A stretch of DNA of 64,000 nt from Silene conica (lineage: Eukaryota > Streptophyta > Magnoliopsida > Caryophyllales > Caryophyllaceae): assembly GCA_029255685.2 (NCBI GenBank), contig CM055312.2, forward strand, positions 23,778,203 to 23,842,202, in the 5' to 3' direction. Positions 22,369-34,500 of this stretch are shown here, piece after piece (positions within the stretch are counted from its first letter, which is position 1; every line of letters starts with the position of its first letter). The notes under the pieces were generated by a model. That model was not told where the DNA came from and made no database searches. It saw only the letters and a program-made list of their open reading frames with translations. Position numbers and translations under genes: made by a program.

Positions 22369-23230
22369 ATGTTAACTTTATTCTACAAGTTACGTAAATT
22401 TTTTATTTACGTGAAAATTGGTTAAGACACTTTTACATTATGTTATTTTAAAATGTGAAAATTGGTAATTATATGGAACATTTTCTAATTTCTTTTTAAA
22501 ATAAAATCATAATGTTGAAGGTCACCATTAGTTGCCTTTTTTCGTTTTTTAAATTTAATACGCCAATAAAAAGAGGTAGTTTAATTTACTTTATTCTACA
22601 AGTTACGTAAATTTTTTATTTACGTGAAAATTGGTTAAGACAATTTTACATTAACATAAAATTATCCTTATTTTTTTACATTATGTTATTTTAAAACGAT
22701 TTTATTGGTAATTATTTTTTTTAAAATCATTTAATTAGTTAAGTTGCATGGGGAAGACAAATAATCATTCAATTTTATGGAGAATGACAATAGTTAACCA
22801 ACCTTTTATGATTTTCTTTTTACAATTATATAATTTTATTCAGAATGTTGAAGGTAACCATTTCGCTTTTTTTCGTTTAATTTAATACGCCAATAAAAAG
22901 AGGTTGTTTAATTTACTTTATTCTACAAGTTACATAATTTTTTTATTTACGTGAAAATTGGTTAAGACACTTTTACATTAACATAAAATTATCGTTATTT
23001 TTTTACATTATGTTATTTAAAAAAGTTTTTATTGGCAATTATTTTTTTTAAATCATTTAATTAGTTAAGTTGCATGGGGAAGACAAACAATCATTCAATT
23101 TTATGGCGAATGACAATATGATTTTCTCGTTAAAATTTAATAATTTTATTGAGAATGTTGAAGGTCACCATTTGGCTTTTTTCGTTTAATTTAATACGAC
23201 AATAAAAAATGGATTTTTAATTTTACTTTC
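22369..23230 (+). repeat. imperfect tandem triplication of an AT-rich block
   Basis: The segments TTATTCTACAAGTTAC, TTTTTATTTACGTGAAAATTGG, ATTTAATTAGTTAAGTTGCATGG and GAATGTTGAAGGT recur in the same order near 22380, 22600 and 22920, in unequal units of about 220-330 bp. No coding sequence. Confidence 0.75.
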
Positions 23231-23356
23231 TTATTGTTGTTTTAATTTATAAAAGGAATAAAAATAACGAAAATGATTTTATGATATAACGAAATTAAAT
23301 TTCATTAATATTAAAAATAGATACAAAGATAATAACAATAAAAAAAAATCTAACAA

Positions 23357-23857
23357 TTAAACATGATAACTACACCCAACACAAGAATCAAATCTAAGCT
23401 TCTTAGGATTGACCCTTCTTGGATGAGTTCTTCCCAACCTCTTCTTTGATATTTTTGGTTGGCGTAGGTCAGGAGTAGCAACAAAAGGAGATTTCCCCTT
23501 AGCAACAACGGTGGCCCTTGTAGGTTTCGGTGGTGTTGCTACAACCTCAACCACCTCGACATCGTCGTTGTCCTCCTCCACCCTCACGATGCAGTCGTCA
23601 ACTTTAGGGGTAGCTAACATCTCCACTCCTTCGCCAACTTTCTTCCAATACAGTTTGTCAAGCTCAAATTTTCCCCAATTGAGCTTGTTAAATTCCTCCT
23701 CATATAAACCAACGAGGAACTCATTTCCGTGGTAACCGGGGGTTACACAGGTTATAGCACTTTGGACGGCATTAGGGCCAACTTGTTTTAGTAACTCTCT
23801 CATGAACAATCTAGTTGTGACAATGTCTCTAACATGGGCTTTCCTCTCTTCCGACAT
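23357..23857 (-). CDS. unrecognised 166-aa protein with basic C-terminus in the giant MULE
   Basis: The ORF runs from MSEERKAHVRDIVTTRLFM to DSCVGCSYHV. I do not recognise a family. Residues 1-75 look like a compact helical domain with a conserved-looking core (TRLFMRELLKQVGPNAVQSA, YEEEFNKLNWGKFELDKLYW). Residues 85-105 are acidic (VEEDNDDVEVVEVV). The C-terminus is rich in Lys, Arg and Pro (KISKKRLGRTHPRR), like a nuclear localisation or DNA-contact tail, and ends with a CVGC. The upstream minus strand has a TATA-like ATTATAA (about 23970), an exact E2F site (TTTCCCGC, 24013-24020) and a telo-box. Its place near the right TIR mirrors the 93-aa ORF near the left TIR. It is likely an accessory gene of the element; its role is unknown. 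Confidence 0.55.
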   Translation of the reverse strand: MSEERKAHVRDIVTTRLFMRELLKQVGPNAVQSAITCVTPGYHGNEFLVGLYEEEFNKLNWGKFELDKLYWKKVGEGVEMLATPKVDDCIVRVEEDNDDVEVVEVVATPPKPTRATVVAKGKSPFVATPDLRQPKISKKRLGRTHPRRVNPKKLRFDSCVGCSYHV

Positions 23858-23959
23858 TTTCTCTTCTTTGACTTAGGGTAGCGAGGATGTGATTTAGTAG
23901 GTAATATGTGATTTAGTTAGTAAGTTGTAATTTGGATGATTTAAATTATGGAGGGAATT

Positions 23960-24041
23960 ATCTTACTTATAATACATTGTTTCCCTCCAAAATTACCCAA
24001 CTAATGGATGCATTTCCCGCCTAAACCAAGCAAAACCCTAA
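23960..24041 (-). promoter_or_regulatory. promoter of the 166-aa ORF: TATA, E2F site and telo-box
   Basis: A TATA-like ATTATAA on the minus strand, TTTCCCGC (24013-24020, exact E2F consensus) and AAACCCTAA (24033-24041) lie within 190 bp upstream of the start codon. The same three classes of motif precede the 93-aa ORF. Confidence 0.45.
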
Positions 24042-24849
24042 TGACTCTTCATTTTTTTCATTTCATTTAAGCATAACTACAACAATAATTTCATTTTAAG
24101 CCAACAAAAACAAAATTGAATTATGTAAAATATTAAGATCTTATCGAAAATTTATATAAAGCAAAAAAATTTGAGGTAAAAAATATTAAGGATTACATAA
24201 TTAACTGAAGTTATTGAAAAGTATAAACTACACAAATTATTTATTAAGTCAACAAAAATTAAATATTTGCTATACAAATAAAAATGTTAAACATGACATA
24301 TAAATAAAACAAATTATAGAAACGTAAACACATGCACAAAAACAAAATATTAATCATAAAAAAATAATTATATAAACTTAAACACATGCACAAAAAAATA
24401 TTAATCATAAAAAAATAATTATATAAACATAAACACATGCACAAATATGTTAAACAAGAAAATATAAATATAAATAATCATGTAAATCAAATTTACTAAC
24501 CAAAACAAAAAAAAAATAACAGACTACAAATGAAAAGTATAAAAAAAATAAATTGCAATTACAAATAAAAAAGAAATGAGTAATTAAATAGCATATAAAT
24601 AAAAAAGAAAAAGAGTAATTAATAGCGTATAAATACAACGTATAAATACAGAATGAATACGAAATACATATAAATATACCGTATACAGAATGAATACGAA
24701 ATACATGTATTTAAAAAAAATTAGAGGTGAATAAAAAAATAGGAGAGAGGAAATAATATAATTAACTAGATTAGGTGTTAATTTCCAAAAACACCAATTA
24801 ATAGGTGTTGATTACCGAGGGAATCAAAGATATTAGTCATTTTAGCAAG

Positions 24850-24931
24850 ATTCAACAAATTTGACAAGTGGCGATTGCTGGTTGGTGGTGTATGAGAGGC
24901 CTCATACACCTGGTGTAACTCTAGCCTTTCG
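24850..24931 (-). repeat. right TIR of the giant MULE
   Basis: This is the inverted copy of 15086-15170. It contains GGTGTATGAG-GCCT-CTCATACACC, a perfect 10-bp-arm hairpin (about 24887-24910). Confidence 0.8.
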
Positions 24932-24939
24932 AATAATTC

Positions 24940-25433
24940 ATAGTAGTTTTCTTTACTTGAATTCGGAATCAACAATTACTAATTTATGTATTGTTGTTTT
25001 TTGTACTTTTATTCCGTAGGCGGTAAGAAATGACTTGTGGTGAAGTCGTATGTAACTAACTACTGATGTCATATCTCATATATACACATGTAAATTTTTA
25101 GACAACTAATTTGGTTTCTAAATTTCTGATTCTTACGTAATCAAATTCTGTAGTTTGTGAAATTTAACTTTGAGGATGATAAAAATCAAAAAATGTGAAT
25201 ATGTATTAATTATGAAATTCAAATTTAATTTGATCTTTGTTGAAAGACATTTTCTACATCTTAATTACAATTTCTAAGTAGTCTATATATATACAACCCG
25301 CACTATAAATGAGTATTAAGCAGATGACATAATGTTATTCCAGTCTTCAATTTTTTACTTTTTTTATACAGCTCCCAATGTTGTTTACACGATATGATTT
25401 CAATTATCACGAGGCAATTATCATGACAACAAA
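24940..25433. other. AT-rich spacer, nothing supported
   Basis: No ORF or terminal repeat recognised between the giant MULE and the copia element. Confidence 0.5.
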
Positions 25434-25438
25434 TACTC

Positions 25439-25786
25439 TCTTAGAATTAAGTCTCTCTATTATTGTGTTTGACGTTTCTAATTGAAACATAATGAGAAGG
25501 AGTTTCTAACTTAAAAAAACTTACTTTTACATTGATCAAGATTATAAATATAGTTAAGTTACATGAAAATTATAGCTTCACATTTAGCTATAAAAGAAGA
25601 AGAAAACTATGTAATTTGTATTCTCATATCCTCATATTGTGAGTGATCAATGAAATTCCTAGTGCGACTATAGTGAGGATGTAGCTAGGTTAATTATTGA
25701 TGAACCTCGTAAATATTGCGTTCTTATTATTTTTATGATTCTTATATTTATTATTGTGTGTGTGGTCTATACCGAAAATCCCTACA
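25439..25786 (+). repeat. 5' LTR of the degenerate copia element
   Basis: It runs TCTTAGAATTAAG...CCCTACA, where the first TG has mutated to TC. It is followed by a three-base spacer and the PBS. Confidence 0.85.
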
Positions 25787-26379
25787 AACTGGTATTAGAG
25801 CCTGGTTGGGCAAGTGAGGGAAAAGCGATCCACAAAAGTTCACAATAACGGAATGAGTCAAAATTTTATTCGACAAATTTGATAGGAAAGGTTTTTGTTT
25901 CTGTAAAATACTAATAATGAATTATTTGCATTCAAAGAATCTATATGTTCCTTCTGGAAGGCACTAAGCTGGATTCCATGGAAAAGGATGTGAGAAAAAT
26001 TGGACAGACAAACGCTAGATGAGGAGGATGAAAGTGATCTTTTGCCAGTGAGTGTCGAAGATCTGATTGAGTCTTGGGTTTTAGACTCTGTCATTTCACA
26101 CTAACCCATGTAAAAATTCCTTTCATTAGTTTATTGGTGGAAGGTGTGTTACGACTTACTTGATGAATTGTAAGGCTATGCCAATTATGGGAAGATGTGA
26201 TGTAAAATTCGTATCTCGATTGGGGGTAGGTGGGAGCTAACAGATGTCATGTTCATCCCGAACTAGAAAAAGAAATTGGTATCTATTGGAAAGCTCAATA
26301 AAGTAGGCTAAAAGGTTGTCTTTGAGGAAAGTTCCTGGAAAATAGTCAAGGAAGTTATGGTTTTAGGTCGTGAGACTAA

Positions 26380-29120
26380 GTGCTTGTTTGGTTACCCATT
26401 AAAATCATGGAATGTTGAACTTGCTAGGAAGTGTAAAATCATGTTGTTGTTTGGTTGCCAATATCATGGGAAATAGAACTTCCCACATGAATTTACTTCC
26501 TCCATTATGTGGGAAGTTACTCACCAAGTCCCTCTTGGTCAATAGAACTTCCCGCATTAATTAACTCCCATATGCGAACCAAACACTTTTTCCGAATTCA
26601 CGTGAATTGGAAATTCATGTGATCTTGAAATTCCCGGGAACTTTTGTAATACTCCGTATTTGAGCTCGTAATATTTTATATTATTTAATAATTATATCGA
26701 CGTGTGGGTATTTTCTGAGTGTTGGTATTCGATAATTATCGAATTGGTGTTTTATACTTTATATGCAGTTAAAGAGGGGCCGAGTACATGATTTAATAAG
26801 AAAACCGTGTGTATGTCGTTGCTTGGGCCTAGAATTACGTGCCAAACTTCATATCTATGCAGCCCATCTCGTTTTAGGGTTAAACAAATATGACTAACAC
26901 TTTGAAACACCAGCCTGCCGTCATATATAAACACCCCAAGAAACCTTACCTCTAACCTAATCGACACACAAACTTTCACACCCTTACATAGCCGCCATAT
27001 CAGAGAGCAGCGGGGAAGTCTTCACGGTGGGTCTTGGGTGGTTTAGGGTGGTTAGAACGCACGCAGAAAGAGGTATGTCAACACGAGTTCGTTTTCCCTT
27101 GTTTTGAACTTCCTGTTTCAATCCGTGAATGTTCTTAGTAGATGTATGTTTTTCATTCTGATTTTGATGTTTTACTAGTCTATGATGTTAGTAGTTATAA
27201 TTTGACCATAGTTGAGTCATCATGGACCACCAAAGACCACCAATTCGCAGTTGTTTTGTGACGTGTTACAGTACGGTATTTTCGAGTAATCCTCTGTTTA
27301 TGTTTGTTTGTTCTTTGATTCGAATGGTATCTCGTCTGTGGTTTGATGTGGGTGATGAGGTTTTGGACAGAAGGTAGTCAGGGGGTTACTTGGTGGGTGT
27401 CACGGCGGGTCGTGGTGGTTATGTGGTGGTTTATAGCGTGATTCGTTAGATAAGCAGTAGCACAGGAATCTGAGTCGGGTTGTGGTCAGGGTTTTTAACG
27501 CGGCAGCTTGTTGCTCGTGGTGGTAGTCGACGGCTGATGACTCCTCCCCTGGAACCACCGTGGCTCAGAAGCGAGCCTGGTGGCGCCAGTGGGGAAGTCA
27601 GGTGTTGACGGTGGTGCAGCAACTGGTGTGAACAGAGGGTGGTCGCGGTCAGGTCTGGTGGTTGGGGGCTGTTGTATGTACGTTTCACACGTTTTGTTTT
27701 AGGGATTAGTTTTCTTGCCTTTTTCTTTTTTCCCTAATCATGGTTAATCAAGTTAATTTAGGTATGGTAATAATATTAGTCATGTTAATTATGGCCAATA
27801 TTACTATTAAGACTATGTTAACATTAGTAATATATTCTTTATATTGTTATTTTGTTTTATTTTTGTTAAGCTTATGTTTAAGGTAAAATGTGATAATGTT
27901 TTATAAATGAATAGTATTATGGGTATATAAAATTAATTAGCGAGGTTACGGGTTCATGGGTGTACGTTTTGAGCGATGTTAATTATTTTATCGAGGTGGT
28001 ATGTTCTATATTAATATTATGAATGTTTAGATATGTTACTAAAATTAGTAAGAGTGTTGAACAAACCATATGTTATTTTTAGTAAGTTCGTAATTAGTAA
28101 GTCTAAAAATAGTAGGTTATATTTGGGTAGTAATTGATATGTATACTTAGTTAATAATGTTTGGTACTTGTACGGACATGTTATATGCACAATTCGTCAG
28201 ATGCTGTAAGTAAATCAATTACGAGCAAATAATCTAGTAGTGTTGGATGTTTGAGTAGTATTTAATACTAAGTAATGTTTATAGGAACTGAATTTGAAGT
28301 GGAGTATTTCTAGACGGTGATTTCTATCTGCAGACTTGCTATTTCAGGTAGGTTACACTGGTGCTTACTCTGTTTTAAGATATGTGTGGATATGCATTGC
28401 CTGTTGAATGCAAGTATGAATCCTGAGCATGATAGTTTATAATTAATTATTTGGTGTTGCATTCATAATCATGGGATATGCATTTGATATTGAGAAAGAT
28501 ATGGATCATATATTGTTCTGATGTAAAGCCCAGGGTGGTTCTGCAGACCAGGACTGGTGTCTTATCAGCTGTTGAGCTGGTGTTCGGTGACGACCGATTA
28601 TAGTCTGCCGGGAGGTTCGGTATGGCTTGGTGCAAGGGTATGAGAATGAGATTGATTGAGCTCGAGCATTTCATGACATTTACATATTACATTTGTTTGC
28701 ATTGTTTATTATTGTGTATTCCTACTCAACCGCGAGGTTGACAGTGTATTCGTATTCACCTACAATGATTCGGAATGGGGAGTAGATCTTTCAGGTCAGA
28801 GACCACAAGATTAGGAGCTGGGCATGGAATGAGAGACATGGCATGGACCGACCTAGTTCCAGATCACTTAGTTTTCACATGTTTTAGTTGAGGTTGTTAT
28901 CAGTTGTATGGTTTTTGGACCTTTTTCATAAACCTGTCTTGTACCGACTTTCAGTTAACAATTTACCTATAAAGTACTGTTTATCTTTCACTATGATTAT
29001 CTACTACCCTGGGTTAACCAGGATGGTAACGGTCTTATTTACCCTGGAAGTCCTAGTTCAGGCTCCTAGGTAAATGGGGGTGTTACAACTTTAATTCCCC
29101 TATGTCAACCAAACAAGCCC
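26380..29120. mobile_element. PIF/Harbinger (Tourist-like) MITE, split by a solo LTR
   Basis: The ends GTGCTTGTTTGGTT and, inverted, GGGCTTGTTTGGTT are flanked by the 3-bp repeat TAA (26377-26379 and 29121-29123). Without the nested LTR it is about 290 bp and noncoding. A TAA duplication and GTTTGG-type ends are usual for Tourist-like MITEs. It lies within the copia coding remnant. Confidence 0.75.
26645..29087 (+). mobile_element. solo LTR of a chromovirus-type element (2443 bp)
   Basis: The sequence runs TGTAATACTCCG...GGGGGTGTTACA, flanked by the perfect 5-bp repeat ACTTT (26640-26644 and 29088-29092). There is no PBS after it and no coding sequence. It shares long similarity with 44065-46040 plus 55793-56247, for example CAGACCAGG near 28540, GGAATGGGGAGTAGATCTTTCAGG, and the 3' end CCTAGTTCAGGCTCCTAGG. 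GC-rich short ORFs within it are noncoding. Confidence 0.88.
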
Positions 29121-29594
29121 TAAGAGTGGGACTACGTACACCATGCATGGTGTCGCTAGTGATGACATGAATGGTGTAACTGCGGGAGGGATTAAGAATG
29201 AAACTGTTTCACGAGACTTGTTGCAGGATCCGAAAAATATGCATAGTGGGCCTTACACTAAGCACCATTGGAGTGCATTCGGTGTCTTAAAGGCAGAATG
29301 TGGTCCGAGAACGCATGTGTGTGAAACTGACACACTTAAATGTGTGTGAAAATTCAAGAGGTCAGGTTCGAATAAGGCATGTAAGGGTGTTTCGTTTAGG
29401 TGGGAGTGCACGCCCCGGAAATGATGAGTGAAGCCCGAGACATATGGTTGTCGATGGGAACAAAGTTGAATGATAAAGGGTCAAGTTTGGGTACCTAGAC
29501 TGAGCTCTTGCGTTTAGCATGAGCAAAAACGTGGTCGCATTAGGTGGAAAAGTAAAGTTGGTATTACCTCCATAATTGTCAGGAGGTGGAAGAT

Positions 29595-29967
29595 TGTTAG
29601 AATTAAGTCCCTCTATTATGGAGTTTGATGTTTCTAACTGAGACATAATGAGAAGGAGTTTCTAACTCACAAAAACTTACTTTACATTGATAAGATTATA
29701 AATATAGTTAAGTTACATTGAAGTTATAGCTTGACATTTAGCTATAAAAGAAGAAGAAAACTATGTAATTTGTATCCTCATATCCTCATATTGTGAGTGA
29801 TCAATGAAATTCCTAGTGCGACTATTGTGAGTGATCAATGAAATTCCTAGTTCGACTATAGTGAGGATATGGCTAAGTTGGCGAACCTCATAAATATTGT
29901 GTTCTTATCATTTTTCCGATTCTTATATTTATTATTGTGTGTGTGGTCTATACCGGAAATCCCTACA
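29595..29967 (+). repeat. 3' LTR of the degenerate copia element
   Basis: It runs TGTTAGAATTAAG...CCCTACA and is followed by the target repeat TACTC. It is longer than the 5' LTR by one tandem duplication of about 25 bp (about 29795-29845). Confidence 0.85.
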
Positions 29968-29972
29968 TACTC

Positions 29973-31450
29973 CGCCCGATTTATTTTTAAGCCGAATAAT
30001 AAAAAGAGATATCAATTGATGACAGTGTATCCATTATATGTTTTTCATATACAATAACAATAATGTGGTATGTAGTCACTAATTGTCGAATACAAACAAT
30101 CCTATTGTATTAAAAAAACAAATTATATAGAGAAAAAATCAAAAAATACTCAGAGATAACCTGTGACTTTTACGGGTAAAAAAAACGTTGCAATTTAAAA
30201 GATTAGTTATGACTAGAGATGGCATTATGGGCTGAGGCACGGTGGGAGGCACGACCCAGCGCGGAGCACGGCACGAGCACGGTCGGGCTACCTCCGGGAT
30301 GCGACCCACAATTTTCGAAAAATCCGTGCCTAGGCACGACACGGCCCGAAGCACGGCGGGCCATGGCACGCAACAGGCCCGGTCTGAGGCACGGTGGGCT
30401 TTATTAGGCTGTTCGCTGTTGCCTATTGGGAATTTCGGATATCAGATTATCAGATATGGGCGTTGAAATATGGTTGTTGGGCTTTGGACTTGGGAAATGT
30501 GAATTGAGAAATATAGCTGTTGGGACTTGGGAAATGGGAATGGGGAAATATGGACGTTGGATTGTTGGAGACGATAGACTTAGAGTGATGTAATGTTGTT
30601 TCAACTTTTTTTTTTTTTTAAAATAATTTCCTTCTATAAATACCTACTCAATTCAATTCATTTTTCACAATTCAATCCATCTCTTATTCTCTATTTCTCT
30701 TCTACTTATCTTAAATTCTTAATTCTTATATAATTCTTACAATTATACAATAACAATATAACTTATAAACATATAAAAACACTTATATAAAATAATTAGT
30801 AATATAAAATAGTTAATTGGGTTTGCTGAATCGGAAATTCGGAAGTTCAAGCAAAAGTAATTACTAATTATTACTCCATTAATATCGTTTCTTAATCGTT
30901 TTATTGTATTTTTAATTAAATAAACTTGTAAACTTGTCTCGTTTCATACTTTTTTAATAAAAGATTGAGGTTTTTTTTAACATCGTTTCTTAATCGTTTA
31001 ATAACAAATTCTTTTTTTTCATCGTTTCTTAATTATTTGATTAAATCGTATACATTAAAAATACAATAAAACAAGTGAGCAAGTAAAAAAAATAAGGTAG
31101 TTTTTAACAAAAAAAAAAAATAAGGTAGTTGTTCACAAATGGACATAAATGTAAGATAGTATCTCACAAATTATCCAGAAAAATATGATCATATGACTCC
31201 CAAAACTTAATTGAATATTGGCTTCCGAGTTCAGAGTGTGGAACAACAGTATGTTAGATTGTAAAGGCAACTTTAAGTTACAAACTTCATGGCTTGAAAC
31301 TGGAGTTGCTCGTAATACTGTACGCTTTAGCTACAAGTCCAACTTTACAGCACTCAGAAGGATGTAGGAACTAGGAAGGACTACCAAGCTTCACTGACAA
31401 CAACAGAAACTATAATTTGAGAAAATGACACCTTCATTGATGCTAATTAG
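29973..31450. other. repeat-derived spacer with a CACGG-rich hAT-like fragment
   Basis: From about 30208 a TAGAGATGGCATTATGGGC end is followed by GGCACGG and CACGGC repeats to about 30405, as in the left half of hAT-type nonautonomous elements. I found no matching right end, so it is truncated. The rest is AT-rich, with poly(A)/poly(T) runs and no gene. Confidence 0.4.
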
Positions 31451-31562
31451 AATCTGTCATACTACCTGAAACGTACGTATACCGTATTTTATGAGCTCTA
31501 TACAAATTATTACCCTCGTCTGAAAAAAATGAGAGAGAGGACACGCTTTGTAGCAGAAGTTT

Positions 31563-34500
31563 TCAAATATCGACCTGCGAAAGTCTGGAAGCATGTGTAG
31601 AGGGAGTGTTGTCACAAAAAGGGAATAAGCTTCTAAAGCAGCCAACGAATCCACTTGCCCATCTTGAAGCTCCAGTGTCGTCTTCGAATCTTGTGTCCTC
31701 CCTGCTCGAAAGTTTGGAATATAGGAACCACCCTCTAAATAAATGAGACATCATACATTCGTTTGGAGCTGAGTTTTCGTCTACCTCGTATTTGTTTTGC
31801 TGACACCTCAGATCCTCTAGATCATCATACACCTCCGATTTCCGACTATTCTCTTCATTGCTCTCTTCTCTGCATGACGTAACTTCCCAAATCGTTAATT
31901 TCTTTGGTATGAGGTCAAGCGATATGATCTTAGACAACATTTTAATGTGACACTGCTTCATTTACCCACTTGTTTCTCATCAGTGCATTTAATTTAACCC
32001 TTATTGATTGTATGCTCACAATTTTACATTTAAGGCAGTTTCACAATTGTACATGTAGTAATAGATAAGTCTACGCTAAGGGAATCATTTTTCAAAATAA
32101 GGCCGATGGCATGAAACTTATTTATCAAAATGGGGTCCAACTAGATTGAGCATCTCAAACCTAATCCCAAACCCCACCCATCATCTACCATAGTCTTCAC
32201 AACAGTTTCAATTTCTCACCCCACCATTATCACTACCCGTGCCCACCACAGTCCTCCACCCTCACCGCACCCACCACGTACCATACACGACGCACCGTTA
32301 TGGTAAGATACTTATATCATAAATCTTGACCTTAAATGTTGCGAAATCTTTTCACCTCTATCTTATAGCTATAATTAACCTCGTAACGTTAAAAGTGTAT
32401 ATGCATTCAGGCGGCACGTATGTCAGCTTATAGTTTGATCACTGTCTGGGCAAAATAAATGCTCAAAAGGTTCCGTACCCAGACATCAAACACTATTCCT
32501 ACTTCCTAATACCATTTAAGCTCAAGTGGGAAGCATACATCACTATTGCCTTGTAGCCTTGCTGGCATGACCAAAGGTGAAAGTAAAGAGAGATAAAGCT
32601 TAAACCTTACATTGTGATAGGTTTGGGAGCTTCTATTCGCTTTCTCGAATGCTTCTTTATGAGGTTATATGCAATTGACACGTGCCGGACAAAACGAAGC
32701 TGCGTAAACAGCACTAGAGTATATCAGCGAAATGGGTTTGCCCTAGCTGAAATCTTGACAGGATTTCACAGTAGAGTCACGTAGCAAGAAACTTCCAATC
32801 CTCTATAATCACTAAATCAGTGCAGTTTCAGAAACAATCAAGTGCACTACAGAGAAGGAAAGGCACGTTCTCGTTACAGTTAAAACCAAGCACAGAACTC
32901 TCATTTTTTTTTCCCTACCACATCAACAAGCTCATTCGACAGTTTTATCTTCTGAAAATAAAGACCCAAAGATAAATGAATCACCATCGCAAGCAAGTGA
33001 AGCAACTTTAGCTGAACTTAGACAATAAACCTAATAAGAAATGAACACGAGATGAAGACGGCTTGAAAGATGCAAAATTCTGGTGCTATGACTTGAAAGA
33101 ATACAGGGATATCTTAATAAATGCCGAGCTCTAGATCTCAGCAAAATTAAGAAACTGTCTAAAGAGTGACAATCTGTGTTAAATGTATGTTATATTGTTA
33201 ATGAAGAAAACATATTTTAGTACATATTTTCTTCCACAAGGATAGAATTGTACATCAAAAACAGTGGCACGCCGATAGTAGAACAGAGGGTTCGAAATTT
33301 GTTAAAAGTTAAAGTCTAAGAACCTCATACTCATAAGCATTTTGCAATTAGAGAAGTACCTGATCTCCATCCTTTATGCCATAATTCTTGATGAAGTCGC
33401 TGTCATGCAAAAGCTTCTGACCATGAAACGATAAGCAAAAATGTCCCCAAACATGCTGCCTTCATCAAGAAACGGTTAAAATTAATAAAATAGAGAGAAA
33501 ACAGATCAAACATCTTCATGTAATAAAGAAGGCTTAAAGCCCTAAAGACAAAATATGTAGTTTGTTGACATCATACCATGAAACCTTGCCAGGTCCTTTT
33601 GTCGGCAAATGACGGAATTTTCTCTCCACTGCCTCCTTAAGCTCAGCTATCGTGGCCATCTTTCTGACATCAATGTCTGCAAAACCATCCAAGTAACCAT
33701 AATTGTACATTAGATAAGTCTAATATCGACCCAATGAACCTTAATATCATCATACTTAAAACCAATAGTCACTAGGAACTATTGGTGTATGGGGGAGTAT
33801 AAGAAATAGAGTGGAGTTTAGTTGTTAGTTTGTTTAGTTGATCAGTTGATGTTTAGTTGAAGGAATTTGTTTGTTTATTGATTTGTTTGTAAATTTTTTG
33901 GGTACATTTTGGGTATATGGAAATGGGAGGGGAGGTCCTCTAATTATAAAGCTCCTCCTCCTCCTACATTCCAAGAACTTTCTAGAATGGGACATTCTAG
34001 AGTGTCCTAGACATGTAAGAGCTATGTTACTCTGACACTTCGCTTAACTGCCGTGCCGTGTCGCGTGTCAGACACGTGTCGGTGTCCGACACAACACGAC
34101 ACTTCGACACTTCAATTTAGACCACGAAATAGGAAAATTCACCCAAAATAGCCGTGTGTGACACGCCGTCGGTGTGTCTGAGGAACACTGTGTAAGACTC
34201 TAGAATTCTCTATACATACAAGACATCTCTAGAAGGTTCTAGACTTTTCTACACACACCTAGAACATTCATGACCCTTCTAGAGTATTCTAGACTATTCT
34301 AGTTGACATTATTCTACCACATTCCAGATAAATCTAGAATATTCAGGAACCTTTTAGAATACACTAAAAGTCTTATACTTCAACCTTCCTCCTTGAGAGC
34401 ACCCACATTGAAGAGTAAGTAATCTTCCTCTTATTTTTTCTCTTTCCCACTACCTTTTTGACACTTCACATTATCTTTCATGCAACCCATTTTCCATTAT

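Larger units (their letters stand above)
15086..24931. mobile_element. giant Mutator-like element (9.85 kb) with TIRs and an 8-bp target duplication
   Basis: The left end, from GGGAAGATGCTAG, matches the right end inverted, CGAAAGGCTAG. Similarity continues for about 80 bp with few mismatches and small gaps. The ends are flanked by the direct repeat AATAATTC (15078-15085 and 24932-24939). Inside lie a FAR1-type DNA-binding ORF like the N-terminus of MULE transposases (19832-20251, +), two unrecognised minus-strand ORFs (16838-17119 and 23357-23857), a minisatellite with higher-order structure, a triplicated AT-rich block, and a nested solo LTR with a TRIM. Without the nested LTR the element would be about 7.6 kb. 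The catalytic transposase domain is not present, so it needs a partner for movement. Confidence 0.75.
25439..29967 (+). mobile_element. Ty1/copia element, degenerate, with nested insertions
   Basis: Direct LTRs at 25439-25786 (348 bp) and 29595-29967 (373 bp) enclose the element. A PBS variant TGGTATTAGAGC (25790-25801) and a polypurine tract GGAGGTGGAAGAT before the 3' LTR are present. The flanking 5-bp repeat is TACTC (25434-25438 and 29968-29972). Internal plus-strand frames show only broken gag (KFDRK, LYVPSGRH-like) and a protease/pre-integrase stretch. Integrase, RT and RNase H are missing, so it is an internally deleted copy. The 3' LTR carries a 25-bp internal duplication around GTGAGTGATCAATGAAATTCC. 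A Harbinger MITE (26380-29120) sits inside. Confidence 0.88.

Noticed and set aside
30217..30407. GC-rich ORFs near 30200-30470
   Set aside because: Produced by CACGG/GGCACG repeats of a hAT-like fragment in several frames on both strands.
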